From positions 204,461-268,460 of the forward strand of contig CAIVZZ010000013.1 in the NCBI GenBank assembly GCA_903910555.1: DNA of 64,000 bases. Direction: 5' to 3'. The translations under genes and the position numbers were made by a program. The first letter of the stretch is position 1. Every line of letters begins with the position of its first letter. Below, piece by piece: positions 34,620-44,313 of this stretch. Below the pieces are notes generated by a model. That model was not told where the DNA came from. It worked only from the letters and a program-made list of their open reading frames with translations, and made no database searches. The stretch comes from an uncultured Gemmatimonadota bacterium. Lineage in GTDB: Bacteria; Gemmatimonadota; Gemmatimonadetes; Gemmatimonadales; Gemmatimonadaceae.

Positions 34620-36770
34620 GTGAATCGAGCGTTCGAAAAAAAGTACCCGATAGGCATCGCTGTGGTTGTCGCCATAATTTTGGCGAACACGGCGCTCTCG
34701 TACCGCAACACCGTGCAGCTGTATGCCGCCGCTGATGGCGTCGCACACAGCGAGCAGGTGCAGGTCGCCCTGAAGCAAGTCCTCACCTCGGCGGCTGAAG
34801 CGGAAGCGAGCCAGCGCGGCTACGTCATAACCGGCAACGAGCGCTATCTCGAGCCGTTCCGCGCGGCTGAACAGCGCATCGACGCTGAGGTTTCGACGCT
34901 TGCGCAGCTCACGCGCGACAACGCGGAGCAGGAAGCTGAAGTCCCGCGCGCCCAGCGCTTCGTCGTGCAGAAACTCGACGAGCTCCGGCTCACGATCGCC
35001 GTGCGCAAGGAAAACGGATCCGATGCGGCGAACGCGATCGTCCTGACCGACCGCGGCCGTCTCGCGATGGACTCGCTGCACGCCGTGGTCAGCCGCATGG
35101 AGCGCCGCGAGCAGACGATGATCGCGCTGCGGGCCGCCGAGTACACGCGCAGCCGCGACTGGGCGGTCAGCGCCGGTCTTGCGGCGGGATTCACCGCGCT
35201 CTTCCTCGTGACCGCGTTTGTTACAATGCAGCAGCGCGCGTTCCGTTCGCGCACGATCGCCGCGGATGCGCTGTTCGAGCAGAAAGAGCTCTTCCGCACC
35301 ACGCTCGCGAGCATCGGCGATGCCGTCATTTCGACGGACCGCGGCGCGCGCGTGACATTCCTGAATCCCGTTGCGGAAGCACTCACGGGCTGGCGCTCGT
35401 CGGACGCCGAAGGCGAACCGCTCGCGTCGGTGTTCGAAATCGTAAACGAAGAAACGCGCGCACCCGTGCAGAACCCGGCACTGCGCGCGCTGCGCGATGG
35501 CGCGGTGGTCGCACTGCAAAACCACACGGTGCTGGTCGCAAAATCGGGAACCGAGACGCCGATCGACGACAGCGCCGCGCCGATTCGCGATGCGCACGGC
35601 ATGATGACGGGCGCGGTGCTCATCTTCCGCGACATCACGGAACGCAAAGCCGCCGAGCGCGCGCTGCGCGACGCCGATCGTAAGAAGGACGAGTTCCTCG
35701 CCGTTCTTGCGCACGAACTGCGCAATCCGCTCGCACCGATGCGCAATGCGCTCGAGATGGTGCGGCTCTCGGCCGACGACCCCACGGTGATCGGAAGCGT
35801 TCGCGGCACGATGGAGCGCCAGGTCGATCACATGGTGCGCCTGACCGACGACCTCCTCGACGTCTCGCGCATCACGCGCAACCGCCTGGAGCTCCGCCGC
35901 AAGCCGGTGGATCTCTCAGCCGTCGTACATCGCGCGATGGAGAGCTCCGACCCAATCCTGAAAGAGAGGCGCCATAGCGTTTCGTTGGCGCTGCCGTCGA
36001 CGCCGCTCGTCGTGGACGCGGACGAAAGCCGCCTCGCTCAGGTGCTTTACAACCTGCTCGGCAACGCCGCCAAGTACACGCATCCCGGCGGACGCATCCA
36101 TGTGCGCGCCATGCGTGAAGGTCTCGACGCCATCATCACCGTTTCAGACAATGGGATCGGTATGGCGCGCGAGCACTTGCGCAGCGTCTTCGAAATGTTC
36201 ACGCAGGTCGACAGCTCGCTGGAGCGGTCTCAGGGCGGACTGGGAATCGGCCTGACACTTTCACGCCGCATCGTCGAGTTGCACGGCGGCACGATCGAAG
36301 CCGCAAGCGAAGGAACCGGTAAAGGGAGCACGTTCACCGTTCGACTGCGCGCGGCAGAAAGTTCATCACTGCTCGAACCAACGCCTGCGCGTACCTTCGC
36401 GTTACCAAAAGGGCGCCGTATTCTCATTGCCGACGATAACCGTGATTCCGCCGATACACTTGCGACGATGCTACAGATGGTCGGCCACGACGTCCGTGTG
36501 TGCTACGACGGCGTCAATGCGCTCACGCAGGCAGAGCTCTTCCGCCCCGAAGTCATGCTGCTCGACATCGGCATGCCCGTGCTGAACGGACTCGAGCTCG
36601 CATCGCGAATCCGCGAGCGGTCGTGGGGCGTGCAGATGCGCCTCATCGCGCTCACCGGCTGGGGACAGCCCGAAGATATCCGGCGCTCCCAGCAGGCCGG
36701 CTTCAATCACCATCTCGTGAAGCCCGTCGAACTCTCGCGCTTGCAAGAGCTGCTCGGAGCGGAAGGATGA
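34620..36770 (+). CDS. Hybrid sensor histidine kinase (CHASE3-like, PAS, HisKA, HATPase, receiver)
   Basis: 716 residues from GTG 34620. Membrane segments at about residues 9-27 and 182-202 flank a CHASE3-like helical periplasmic domain (EASQRGYVITGNERYLEPF). A PAS domain follows (ASIGDAVISTDRGARVTFLNP), then HisKA with the phosphoacceptor in LAHELRNPLAP (about residue 365), HATPase (NLLGNAAKYTHPGG, DNGIGMA, GGLGIGLTLS) and a C-terminal receiver domain with Asp near residue 649 (VMLLDIGMP). It would respond to an envelope signal and phosphotransfer inwards. The 121 bp before it contain only two GCGCTGACrGTTTT copies and no gene. It overlaps the next gene by 4 nt. Confidence 0.93.
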   Translation: MNRAFEKKYPIGIAVVVAIILANTALSYRNTVQLYAAADGVAHSEQVQVALKQVLTSAAEAEASQRGYVITGNERYLEPFRAAEQRIDAEVSTLAQLTRDNAEQEAEVPRAQRFVVQKLDELRLTIAVRKENGSDAANAIVLTDRGRLAMDSLHAVVSRMERREQTMIALRAAEYTRSRDWAVSAGLAAGFTALFLVTAFVTMQQRAFRSRTIAADALFEQKELFRTTLASIGDAVISTDRGARVTFLNPVAEALTGWRSSDAEGEPLASVFEIVNEETRAPVQNPALRALRDGAVVALQNHTVLVAKSGTETPIDDSAAPIRDAHGMMTGAVLIFRDITERKAAERALRDADRKKDEFLAVLAHELRNPLAPMRNALEMVRLSADDPTVIGSVRGTMERQVDHMVRLTDDLLDVSRITRNRLELRRKPVDLSAVVHRAMESSDPILKERRHSVSLALPSTPLVVDADESRLAQVLYNLLGNAAKYTHPGGRIHVRAMREGLDAIITVSDNGIGMAREHLRSVFEMFTQVDSSLERSQGGLGIGLTLSRRIVELHGGTIEAASEGTGKGSTFTVRLRAAESSSLLEPTPARTFALPKGRRILIADDNRDSADTLATMLQMVGHDVRVCYDGVNALTQAELFRPEVMLLDIGMPVLNGLELASRIRERSWGVQMRLIALTGWGQPEDIRRSQQAGFNHHLVKPVELSRLQELLGAEG

Positions 36771-37609
36771 ACGCCCGCCGCCGAATCGGCCTTGCACTGT
36801 TCGTTTCATTTTCCGCCGCTGCGCCGCTCAGTGCGCAGGAGGCCGCGATATACGTCCGCGCGGCCGGCGATACACTGCGCTATCGCAACACCACGAAGAT
36901 GGACGGCACCGTGCATGGCGCCGCAGGCGACGCGCCGTTCACGCTTTCGCGCGATGCCGTGTTTGCATTCGCATTTTCCGGGACCGACGCCGTCACGGCG
37001 TGGTACGACGCGCTCTCAATTGAAGCATCTGGCGCGCTCGGCGGCGAGAAGCCGAATCCCGATGCGCTTTTGCGCGCGCCCTTTCGCCTGCACATGGAAC
37101 CCAACGGGCGCGTCGCGACAATAAAGGCGCCCGAACTCCCGCGTACGGCACGGCTCATCGCCGAGCTGCCGCCCGGCTTCGACGACTTCTTTCCGCGGCT
37201 GCCGTCGACCGGAACGTTGTCGGTCGGCGCGACGTGGACGGACACGTCGACACGCAATGAAAGCGACACCACGGGCCGCCGCATCTACATGCGCCGCATC
37301 AGCCGCTATAAGGTGATCGGCGACTCCATCGTCGGTGGTCGCAAAGCGGCGATCGTCTCGCAGCATACCGACGTGCGCATCACGAGCACCACGCCGATGC
37401 AGCAGCAGCCGTACGTCGCCGAGCTCACGCTCAGCGGCGACGAAGACGGCGTCGCCCTGTTCTTCGTCGCCCAGGGCCGGATGTTCTCACGCGATCGCAG
37501 AGGTGATCTGCACGGCGCGATCACCTATAAAGGCGGTGACGAACCGCTCGTGGTGGATCAGAACTACCACTACCGACGGTCGGATATTCTCGAAGCGCAG
37601 AAGCCGTAG
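36767..37609 (+). CDS. Exported protein of unknown function
   Basis: 280 residues from ATG 36767, which overlaps the kinase stop (ATGA); earlier in-frame codons are antisense/overlap of the receiver domain. The signal peptide ends PLSAQEA. The body is beta-rich: LRYRNTTKMDGTVHG, FAFSGTDAVTAWYDALSIEAS, then VGATWTDTSTRNESD, RYKVIGDSIVGGRKAAIV and VAELTLSGDEDGVALFF. The pattern resembles DUF6263/DUF3108-type lipoprotein-like sandwich proteins but I would not name it. Being coupled to a hybrid kinase gene, it may be a periplasmic partner of the kinase, though nothing in the sequence shows this. Confidence 0.75.
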   Translation: MNARRRIGLALFVSFSAAAPLSAQEAAIYVRAAGDTLRYRNTTKMDGTVHGAAGDAPFTLSRDAVFAFAFSGTDAVTAWYDALSIEASGALGGEKPNPDALLRAPFRLHMEPNGRVATIKAPELPRTARLIAELPPGFDDFFPRLPSTGTLSVGATWTDTSTRNESDTTGRRIYMRRISRYKVIGDSIVGGRKAAIVSQHTDVRITSTTPMQQQPYVAELTLSGDEDGVALFFVAQGRMFSRDRRGDLHGAITYKGGDEPLVVDQNYHYRRSDILEAQKP

Positions 37610-37618
37610 TCGACGCGG

Positions 37619-39193
37619 CTACGGCTGTAGCGGACGCGGCAGCTTCTCATCGCGCTGCGCCGCCTGCCACGCGAAGCTCGCGACGACCGCCGAGTTGAAC
37701 ATCATGTCGTCCGGCTGCAGGCGCTCGTACACGTCCTGATTCGTGTGGTGCGTGAGGTTGCCGTAGTCGAGCCCGTCCTGAATGAATTGGAATCCCGGCA
37801 ATCCGACGGCGATGTACGAGAGGTGATCCGTGCCGCCGGTGTTGCTGATCGTGGCCGTCTTCATGCCGATGTTCTTGAACGGCCCCATCCATGCGTCGAA
37901 GATCGGACGTTCGGCTTCGATGCTCTGCAGATAAATGCCGCGAATTTTTCCGCTGCCGTTGTCGACATTGAAATACGCGGCGAACTTTTTCTGCTCGTCG
38001 AAAACGTGCGTGCCCGTGCTGTCTGTATAGCCAAAGTGCTGGCGCACGTATGCGCGCGACCCCATCAGCCCTTCTTCCTCGCCTGTCCATAGACCGATAC
38101 GAATAGTTCTGCGCGGCTTGAGGTTGAGCGTTTTCAGCAAGCGCATCGCCTCGAGCATCACGCCCGATCCGGCGCCGTTGTCCGTCGCGCCGGTTCCCGA
38201 GTGCCATGAATCAAAGTGTGCGCCGATCATCACGACTTCGTCTTTCAACGCCGGATCGCTTCCAGGAATCTCCGCGATCAGATTGAACGACGCCTTGTTC
38301 TCGGGGAAGAACTTGTTCTGCATGTTCAGTTCGAGCGGCACGGCAACGCCCTTCTCCACCATGCGCGCGATGCGTCCGTACGACTCCTGCGCGACGTGCA
38401 CGGTGGGAACTGCGGCCACCGCGCCGTTCCGTGAGGCGCCGTTGTTCGTGCCGATGTCGCCGCCGACGTGCGCTGCATCGCCGAGTAAAATCGCGGCGAC
38501 GTGCTCCGAGACAAGCCACCGCAGTACGGCAGTGTCGGCGAGACTCACTGTTGCAGGCGCATTGCCGCGACCACCGCGCCCTCCACCGGCGCCTGCACCA
38601 CCCGCCGGCGGAGGCTGAGCCGCGGCCATCACCGCGAGCGACGAATCACTCAATCGCGTTGCCGTCGCCGCGAACTGATTCACCGGCCGGCTGAGCGGCG
38701 GCGCCAGCATGATAAAGGCGTTCTTGAGTTTGCCGCTGTAATTCTTTTTGAGCTCGTCGAGATTCGCCGCGGTAATGCGCGTCGCCGGACCGGTCACAGT
38801 TCCCTTCGTGCTTGCCGACCACGCCTGCGGAACGGCCTGCACGATGAACGGCGCGGGCGTGAGCGCCATCAACGAAAAGCGCTCGCTCTGCCAGCCGAGT
38901 CCGGCCGGTGTATCCCACGTCTCCGCGTGAACATTCGAGAGGCCCCACGACGTCATCTGACCCAGCGCCCAGTCTTTCGCGCGGGTCGCATTTGGCGACC
39001 ACGTGAGCCTGGGACCGTACACGTCCGAAAGCCAGCTCATGATATCCATGACCTGCGAATGGTTCATCTCCTCGGCTTTGATTTTCTCGATCGTCGCGAC
39101 GTCGACTCTCTCCTGCGCGGCGAGAGGGAGTGCGAAGCCGGCTGTCACGGCTGCGAGCGCGAGATTCCGAACGAGGGCGCGTGTCATTAACAT
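37619..39193 (-). CDS. M28-family metallopeptidase with PA domain
   Basis: 524 residues; signal peptide ALAAVTAGFALPLAAQ. An ATG 2 codons later (39187) is an alternative start. A PA-like insertion (residues about 130-280) includes a Pro/Gly-rich stretch (AQPPPAGGAGAGGG). The M28 zinc site is visible in order: GAHFDSWHSGTGATDNGAGSG (His and bridging Asp), WTGEEEGLMGS (Glu pair), FNVDNGSG (Asp) and TDHLSYIAVGLPGF (His). All ligands seem present, so it should be an active aminopeptidase or carboxypeptidase in the periplasm or outside. Its gene starts 73 bp from the divergent FecR/DUF6600 gene. Confidence 0.92.
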   Translation of the reverse strand: MLMTRALVRNLALAAVTAGFALPLAAQERVDVATIEKIKAEEMNHSQVMDIMSWLSDVYGPRLTWSPNATRAKDWALGQMTSWGLSNVHAETWDTPAGLGWQSERFSLMALTPAPFIVQAVPQAWSASTKGTVTGPATRITAANLDELKKNYSGKLKNAFIMLAPPLSRPVNQFAATATRLSDSSLAVMAAAQPPPAGGAGAGGGRGGRGNAPATVSLADTAVLRWLVSEHVAAILLGDAAHVGGDIGTNNGASRNGAVAAVPTVHVAQESYGRIARMVEKGVAVPLELNMQNKFFPENKASFNLIAEIPGSDPALKDEVVMIGAHFDSWHSGTGATDNGAGSGVMLEAMRLLKTLNLKPRRTIRIGLWTGEEEGLMGSRAYVRQHFGYTDSTGTHVFDEQKKFAAYFNVDNGSGKIRGIYLQSIEAERPIFDAWMGPFKNIGMKTATISNTGGTDHLSYIAVGLPGFQFIQDGLDYGNLTHHTNQDVYERLQPDDMMFNSAVVASFAWQAAQRDEKLPRPLQP

Positions 39194-39266
39194 CTCCGGA
39201 AATACGGGGTCGTATAAGAAACGCGAATCAACGGCTCGATTTCAACCCAACGGGGTACATTTCGTC

Positions 39267-41261
39267 ATGACCAATACCTCTCGTTTGTATCTCATCGCGC
39301 TCGGTGCGCTCGCGACGGCGACTGCGACCGCTGCGCTCGGCGCCCAGTCGCCGGCCGTACAGCTCGCGTTCGGCTACGAATGCGGCGATCGCTTTCTTAT
39401 CAAGAACGACGGCAGCCAGGGAGTGGCGCTCGAATGGAAGGCGACTGGCAGCCAGGATCGTTCACAGCTGCACCTCAATCCGAACGAGTCACGCGAGATC
39501 GCCTCGGCATCGAGTGATGCGGTCGAACTTTGGGTGAACGGCAAAGTTGTCGCGACGGAACCCAAGGGGAACAAAGCATGCGGCGCAAACGGTGCGCCGG
39601 CGGGGGCTGCTTCGGGATCGCCGAATGTCGTCGTGCGTCCGCTCGATGCAAATGAAACCGCAGCGGCCGGCGATCCGCCGTCGCGTGTCGCGCGCCTGAG
39701 CTCAATGCAGGGGAACGTGTCGTTCCAGGCAGCCGGCTCCACCGAGTGGGGAGTCGCCGCGGTCAACTCGAGCGTGACGACGGGCGACCGTTTGGTCGCC
39801 GACGACGGAAGCCGGGCTGAACTGGAGATCGGACCGACAGCGATTCGTTTTGGATCTTCGACAGACGTTACCGTCACGAGTCTTACGGACGGACTGCTGC
39901 AGCTTGGCGTTCCGGCCGGCACGCTGCGGTTGAGCGTGTACCGGATGAATCCGGGCGACACGATTGAAGTTGATACGCCGAACGGCGCGGTAGGCGTTCT
40001 CGCACCGGGCAACTATCGCATCTCGACGAACGCTGCCGGCACCGCAACGATTGTCAGTGTCGAGCGCGGTCGCGTCGATGTGACCGGGCCGAATCTTTCG
40101 CAGGTCATTGATGCCGGGCGCACCGTGCGGCTCAGCGCCGGCGACGGCGGCACCGTGCAACTCGCAAACGCTCCGCGCCCGGGTCCAGATGGCTTCGATT
40201 CGTGGAGCCAGTACCGCGATGGCGTGCTGACCAGCCCGACCTCCGCATCTGATGCTTATGTGAATCCGGACATCCCGGGCGTGCGCGATCTCGATGCATC
40301 GGGACGCTGGGAAAATGATGTCGCGAACGGACCGGTCTGGTATCCGACGGTTGTCGTCGCTGGATGGGTGCCGTACCGCTACGGTCACTGGGGTTGGGTG
40401 GAGCCCTGGGGTTGGGTCTGGATCGCCGACGAGCCGTGGGGTTTCGCGCCGTTCCACTACGGCCGCTGGGCATTCGTGCGCAATCGCTGGGGCTGGGTCC
40501 CCGGCCCGCGACTCGGCAGGCCGTACTATTCTCCCGCGCTCGTCGCGTTTGCGGACGGCGGTGGATTTGGATTGAGCATCGGAGTGTCGGCGTGGTTCCC
40601 GCTCGGGCCGCGTGATCCATTCATTCCCTGGTATCATCACGACGACAGGTATCTGCGTGCGGTGAACGGCGCGAATGTCCGTGGCGTCGCTGACATCAAT
40701 GTGTTCGTGCACGTGCAGGATGTTGAGCGATTCCACTATGCGAATCGTACGGTCGCGATGACAGTCGTGCCGACGGCGTCGTTCGCTGCGGGGAGACCGA
40801 TCGCACATGATGTCGTTCGGGTCGCACCGGAGCGCATTGCGCAGGCACGGATTGCGCCGCATCCGGGAGTTGTCCCGACGCGCGAGGCAGTGATCGGTGT
40901 TGTTGCGCCGCGGCCGCATGCAGCGGTCGAGCGGATGGATGTTGCGCGCGTGCCGGTTGGTGTTGCACGCGGAGCCGAGCCCGACAGAAATGGTGTGCCG
41001 CGTGCGCAGGCGCCGACGAGGACTGGAGTGACGCAGGTTGCGCGTCCGCTCGTGGTTCGCGCACCGGCGCCGCCCGCAGCGGTTCCGTTCGAGGCGCGAC
41101 AGAAGGCGATTTCGGAGCATCCGGGTCGTCCGCTCGAGCCGCAGCAGATTCAGAATCTGCGGGCCGGCCGGCCGGCTGGGCCGCAGAAGGATCCGGAGCC
41201 GGCGCACGCGAAGCCGAAGGAACCGGCGCACAAAGAGAATAAAGAAGCCAAGAAGCCATAG
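39267..41261 (+). CDS. Exported FecR/DUF6600-type protein with an N-terminal Cys-pair domain
   Basis: 664 residues from ATG 39267; the long upstream open frame is antisense to the M28 gene. The signal peptide ends near AALGAQ. Residues about 30-105 (AVQLAFGYECGDRFLIKNDGS, then VVATEPKGNKACG) are shared with the protein at 47586-48161 and have two conserved Cys. A FecR-like domain follows (VARLSSMQGNVSF, GDRLVADDGSRAEL, ISTNAAGTATIVSVERGRVDV). The centre has Trp/Tyr/Gly-rich DUF6600-type segments (RYGHWGWVEPWGWVWI, PWGFAPFHYGRWAF). The C-terminus is Ala/Pro/Lys-rich and disordered, ending EAKKP. It is probably an envelope-associated sensor or scaffold; function unknown. Confidence 0.85.
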   Translation: MTNTSRLYLIALGALATATATAALGAQSPAVQLAFGYECGDRFLIKNDGSQGVALEWKATGSQDRSQLHLNPNESREIASASSDAVELWVNGKVVATEPKGNKACGANGAPAGAASGSPNVVVRPLDANETAAAGDPPSRVARLSSMQGNVSFQAAGSTEWGVAAVNSSVTTGDRLVADDGSRAELEIGPTAIRFGSSTDVTVTSLTDGLLQLGVPAGTLRLSVYRMNPGDTIEVDTPNGAVGVLAPGNYRISTNAAGTATIVSVERGRVDVTGPNLSQVIDAGRTVRLSAGDGGTVQLANAPRPGPDGFDSWSQYRDGVLTSPTSASDAYVNPDIPGVRDLDASGRWENDVANGPVWYPTVVVAGWVPYRYGHWGWVEPWGWVWIADEPWGFAPFHYGRWAFVRNRWGWVPGPRLGRPYYSPALVAFADGGGFGLSIGVSAWFPLGPRDPFIPWYHHDDRYLRAVNGANVRGVADINVFVHVQDVERFHYANRTVAMTVVPTASFAAGRPIAHDVVRVAPERIAQARIAPHPGVVPTREAVIGVVAPRPHAAVERMDVARVPVGVARGAEPDRNGVPRAQAPTRTGVTQVARPLVVRAPAPPAAVPFEARQKAISEHPGRPLEPQQIQNLRAGRPAGPQKDPEPAHAKPKEPAHKENKEAKKP

Positions 41262-41297
41262 ACGTCATAGACGCCATAACTGCCCCACCCCCGGGTC

Positions 41298-41340
41298 AAA
41301 AACGGCACCATCGCGATGAGGCGGTGGTGCCGTTTTTCTT
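41298..41340 (+). terminator. Rho-independent terminator after the FecR/DUF6600 gene
   Basis: AAAAACGGCACCATCGC (41298-41314) pairs with GCGGTGGTGCCGTTTTT (41321-41337) through 17 positions with one G-U, a 6-nt loop and a T-run (TTTTTCTT). It ends 37 bp before the peptidase ATG at 41375, and supports that start over a longer frame. Confidence 0.85.
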
Positions 41341-41374
41341 TGCCGTCCGCACTGTGCGGTCGTACTTTCACGGC

Positions 41375-44137
41375 ATGAAAATCTTCCGAATCGCACTCGC
41401 CGCCGCTGCCGTCGTTGCCGCGCCGCTCTCCGCGCAGAAACCCGCCGTCACCTCCGCTGACTACGCCAAGTGGGAAATCCTCGGCAATGGCGTCATTTCG
41501 CCGGATGGCAAATGGGTCGCCTACGATTTCCGGCGCAACAGCGGCGAGGGTGAACTGCGCTGGCACGCCGTGGATTCAGACGCTGAGAAAACCGTGAAGC
41601 TCGGGACCGGCGCGACCTTCACGCGGAACAGCCGCTATCTCATTTATACGATCAGCGCCGATACCACCGGCGGTGGTGGCCGCGGCGGACGCGGTGGTCG
41701 CGGCGGCGGCGCTGGTGCTGCGGTTGTGGCACCCGCCTCGAACCACAACAAGGCGGCGGTGGTTGATCTGCGCAGCGGAACCGCGACGACGTTTGAAGAT
41801 GTCCAAAGTTTTGTCGTGAGCGCGAATGGCGCGCACGTCGCGTTCCGTCGGTATGCACCGGCCGGTCGCGCGGGGCGCGGCGCCGATCTCGTCGTGCGCG
41901 ATCTCGATGCCGGGGCAGACGTCACACTCGGCAATGTCAGCGAATACGCCTGGAGCGATGACGGCGCACTGCTGGCGATGACGATCGACGTCGACGGCAA
42001 GACTGGGAATGGCGTGCAGCTCCTCGAGGCGGCGAGCGGCAACATTCGCTCGCTCGACGCGAGCGATGCGCAATATGTGAATCTATTGTGGCGGCCGCAC
42101 GGCACCGATCTCGTCGTATTCCGCAGCCGCGCGGACAGCGCCTTTGCGGATACGAGTTTTGTCGTGATGGCGTGGAACGGGCTCTCCGGTGGAAAACGGC
42201 TGCCGCGCATTTACGATTTCAGCGGCGACCGGGAGTTCCCCGCGGGGATGCGCGTCGCATCGTACCGCAGACCGCAGTGGAATGACGACGGTGGCACGCT
42301 CTTTTTTGGCATCGCACAACGCGAAGCGAAGCCCGCCGTGCCGGCGGTGCGTCTCAGCGGCGCCAACGCCCCCGCGCGCGTCGAAGTCTGGCATTGGAAA
42401 GATCTGCGCGAGTTTCACACGCAGCAGGTGAACGGCGCGCAGGATCGTCAGCGCACACAACTCGTTGCGTGGCATATCCCCAACAATGGGATTGCCCGTC
42501 TCTCCGAGAATCCATTCGAGCAGGTGCAGTTCTCCGACAACCACAGAGCGGCTGTCGCATCGGACGAAGATCCGTACTTCAAGGAAATTATTTCAGGGCG
42601 CGACTATCGCGATTTGTATCGCGTCGATCTCGCCACAGGCAAGCGCGAGAAACTCGCGACAAAAACGCCGTTCGCGCCAGCGCTTTCGCCGTCGGGGAAC
42701 GCGATGCTGATCGGACGCGGCGGACAGTGGTGGTATCAGGAACTCGCCGGCGGCGCGCCGGTGAGCCTCACAGCGAAAATCAAAAGCGGCTTCATGAATG
42801 TCGAGGACGATCATCCGACCGCAGAGCGCCGGCCATACGGACTCGCTGGCTGGGTCAGTGGCGAGAAAAGCGTGATCCTCTACGATCGTTTTGATCTCTG
42901 GCAGGTCAATACGGACGGCACACACGCCGTCCGCCTTACGAAAGGCCGCGAGGATTCCACGGTATACCGCTACGTCTCGGTCGATCCGGACGCGCGCACG
43001 ATCGATCCGTCAAAGCCGCTCATGCTCAGCGCAACAGGCGAGTGGAGCAAGAAGAGCGGCTACGCACGCGTCCAAATCGGCCAGCCCGTCCAGCGCCTCG
43101 TGTGGCTCGACAAAGGCGTCGCGCGCCTCACCAAAGCGAAGGACGCTGACGAATACCTCTACACGCAGCAGTCGTACGAGGACTCGCCGAATATTTTTGC
43201 CGCCGGCGCGACGCTGGCCAATGCAAAGGCGCAGTCGCACACCAACGCGTTCCAGGAAAACTACGCGTGGAGCAAACAGGTGCTCCTTCCCTACTCCAAC
43301 AAGCGCGGCGACAAACTGCAGATGATGCTCACCTACCCGGCCAACTATCAACCGGGAAAGAAATATCCGATGGTCGTCTACTACTACGAGACGCTGTCGA
43401 ACACGCATCACCAGTACGTCGTGCCGTCAGAGCGCGCCGTGTACAACACGACGGTCTTTGCGCAGGAAGGATATTTCGTATTGCGTCCCGACATTCGTTT
43501 TCAGGCGCGTTCACCCGGCTGGTCGGGACTCGACTGTGTGACCGCCGCCGTGAAAGCCGCGCTCGCAACGGGAATGATCGACGCGGCGAAGGTCGGCAAC
43601 ATGGGCCACTCGTGGGGAGGCTACCAGTCGGCCTTCTACGCCGTGCACAGCAACGGCGTGTTCGCCGCGAGCATCGCCGGTGCGCCGCTTACGAATCTCA
43701 TTTCGATGTACGGTTATTCCTCCGGCAACACCGGCCAGCCGGAGACGGGGCATTACGAGACGAGCCAGGAACGCATGGAAGTTCCGCTCTGGGAAGACCC
43801 CAAAGCGTACATCTCGAACTCGACGGTGTTCGCGACCGATTCGCTCAAGATTCCGCTGCTGCTCGAAGAGGGCGATGCCGACGGCAACGTGAACTATTAC
43901 CAGTCGATGGAGCTCTACAACTTCGGCCGGCGCCTCGGGAAGAATGTTGTCTTCCTGGTGTATGAGGGCGAGAATCACAACGTCGCGAGGCCGGAAAGTC
44001 AGGCGGATTATCACAAGCGGCAGCTTGAGTGGTTCGGGCATTACCTCAAAGGCGATGCGGCGCCGAACTGGATTACCAACGGCGAGACGTACCTCGAACG
44101 CCAGAAGATTCTTCGGGATGGAGGGATCACGCCTTAA
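41375..44137 (+). CDS. S9-family (prolyl oligopeptidase type) peptidase, exported
   Basis: 920 residues from ATG 41375; a longer frame would start inside the terminator. The signal peptide ends APLSAQ. The first 600 residues are beta-propeller-like (SADYAKWEILGNGVISPDGKW, LWRPHGTDLVVFRSRAD), with a glycine-rich loop (GGGGRGGRGGRGG). The catalytic domain has GHSWGGYQSAFYAV with the nucleophile Ser near residue 744, the acid in LEEGDADGNVNYYQS and the His in YEGENHNVARPESQ. Length exceeds the typical 650-700 residues, placing it in the longer S9 class. It would cleave peptides in the periplasm or outside. A strong hairpin follows at 44142. Confidence 0.9.
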   Translation: MKIFRIALAAAAVVAAPLSAQKPAVTSADYAKWEILGNGVISPDGKWVAYDFRRNSGEGELRWHAVDSDAEKTVKLGTGATFTRNSRYLIYTISADTTGGGGRGGRGGRGGGAGAAVVAPASNHNKAAVVDLRSGTATTFEDVQSFVVSANGAHVAFRRYAPAGRAGRGADLVVRDLDAGADVTLGNVSEYAWSDDGALLAMTIDVDGKTGNGVQLLEAASGNIRSLDASDAQYVNLLWRPHGTDLVVFRSRADSAFADTSFVVMAWNGLSGGKRLPRIYDFSGDREFPAGMRVASYRRPQWNDDGGTLFFGIAQREAKPAVPAVRLSGANAPARVEVWHWKDLREFHTQQVNGAQDRQRTQLVAWHIPNNGIARLSENPFEQVQFSDNHRAAVASDEDPYFKEIISGRDYRDLYRVDLATGKREKLATKTPFAPALSPSGNAMLIGRGGQWWYQELAGGAPVSLTAKIKSGFMNVEDDHPTAERRPYGLAGWVSGEKSVILYDRFDLWQVNTDGTHAVRLTKGREDSTVYRYVSVDPDARTIDPSKPLMLSATGEWSKKSGYARVQIGQPVQRLVWLDKGVARLTKAKDADEYLYTQQSYEDSPNIFAAGATLANAKAQSHTNAFQENYAWSKQVLLPYSNKRGDKLQMMLTYPANYQPGKKYPMVVYYYETLSNTHHQYVVPSERAVYNTTVFAQEGYFVLRPDIRFQARSPGWSGLDCVTAAVKAALATGMIDAAKVGNMGHSWGGYQSAFYAVHSNGVFAASIAGAPLTNLISMYGYSSGNTGQPETGHYETSQERMEVPLWEDPKAYISNSTVFATDSLKIPLLLEEGDADGNVNYYQSMELYNFGRRLGKNVVFLVYEGENHNVARPESQADYHKRQLEWFGHYLKGDAAPNWITNGETYLERQKILRDGGITP

Positions 44138-44141
44138 CTGC

Positions 44142-44227
44142 TGACGCAGAACGCAGGAGAGGAATTCGGACGCGGGGTGGAGTGTGAGTCCCTCGTCCTA
44201 ATTCCTCTCCTTCGTTCTGCGTCATTT
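44142..44227 (+). terminator. Long-stem hairpin terminator after the S9 peptidase gene
   Basis: Two 25-bp arms (44142-44166 and 44200-44224) pair with a single mismatch; they begin with TGACGCAGAACG and end with CGTTCTGCGTCA. A 33-nt loop separates them and ATTTGTTC follows. The stop codon of the peptidase lies 4 bp before it. It would separate the peptidase gene from the REC gene. Confidence 0.75.
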
Positions 44228-44313
44228 GTTCCTCGCTCCTCGCGACTATAGCTCCTGCTGGCCGCGCCGATACTCAGAAAGAACCCATCCCTTCTGAACG
44301 CGCAGCGGATCCC

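Noticed and set aside
34608..35831. 407-codon open frame on the minus strand
   Set aside because: Antisense of the hybrid histidine kinase gene; no recognisable domain.
39003..39266. Upstream extension of the FecR/DUF6600 frame
   Set aside because: It overlaps the antisense M28 start region and lacks a signal peptide; ATG 39267 gives a normal one.
39702..41231. 509-codon open frame on the minus strand
   Set aside because: Antisense of the FecR/DUF6600 gene; Arg/His-rich translation with no motif.
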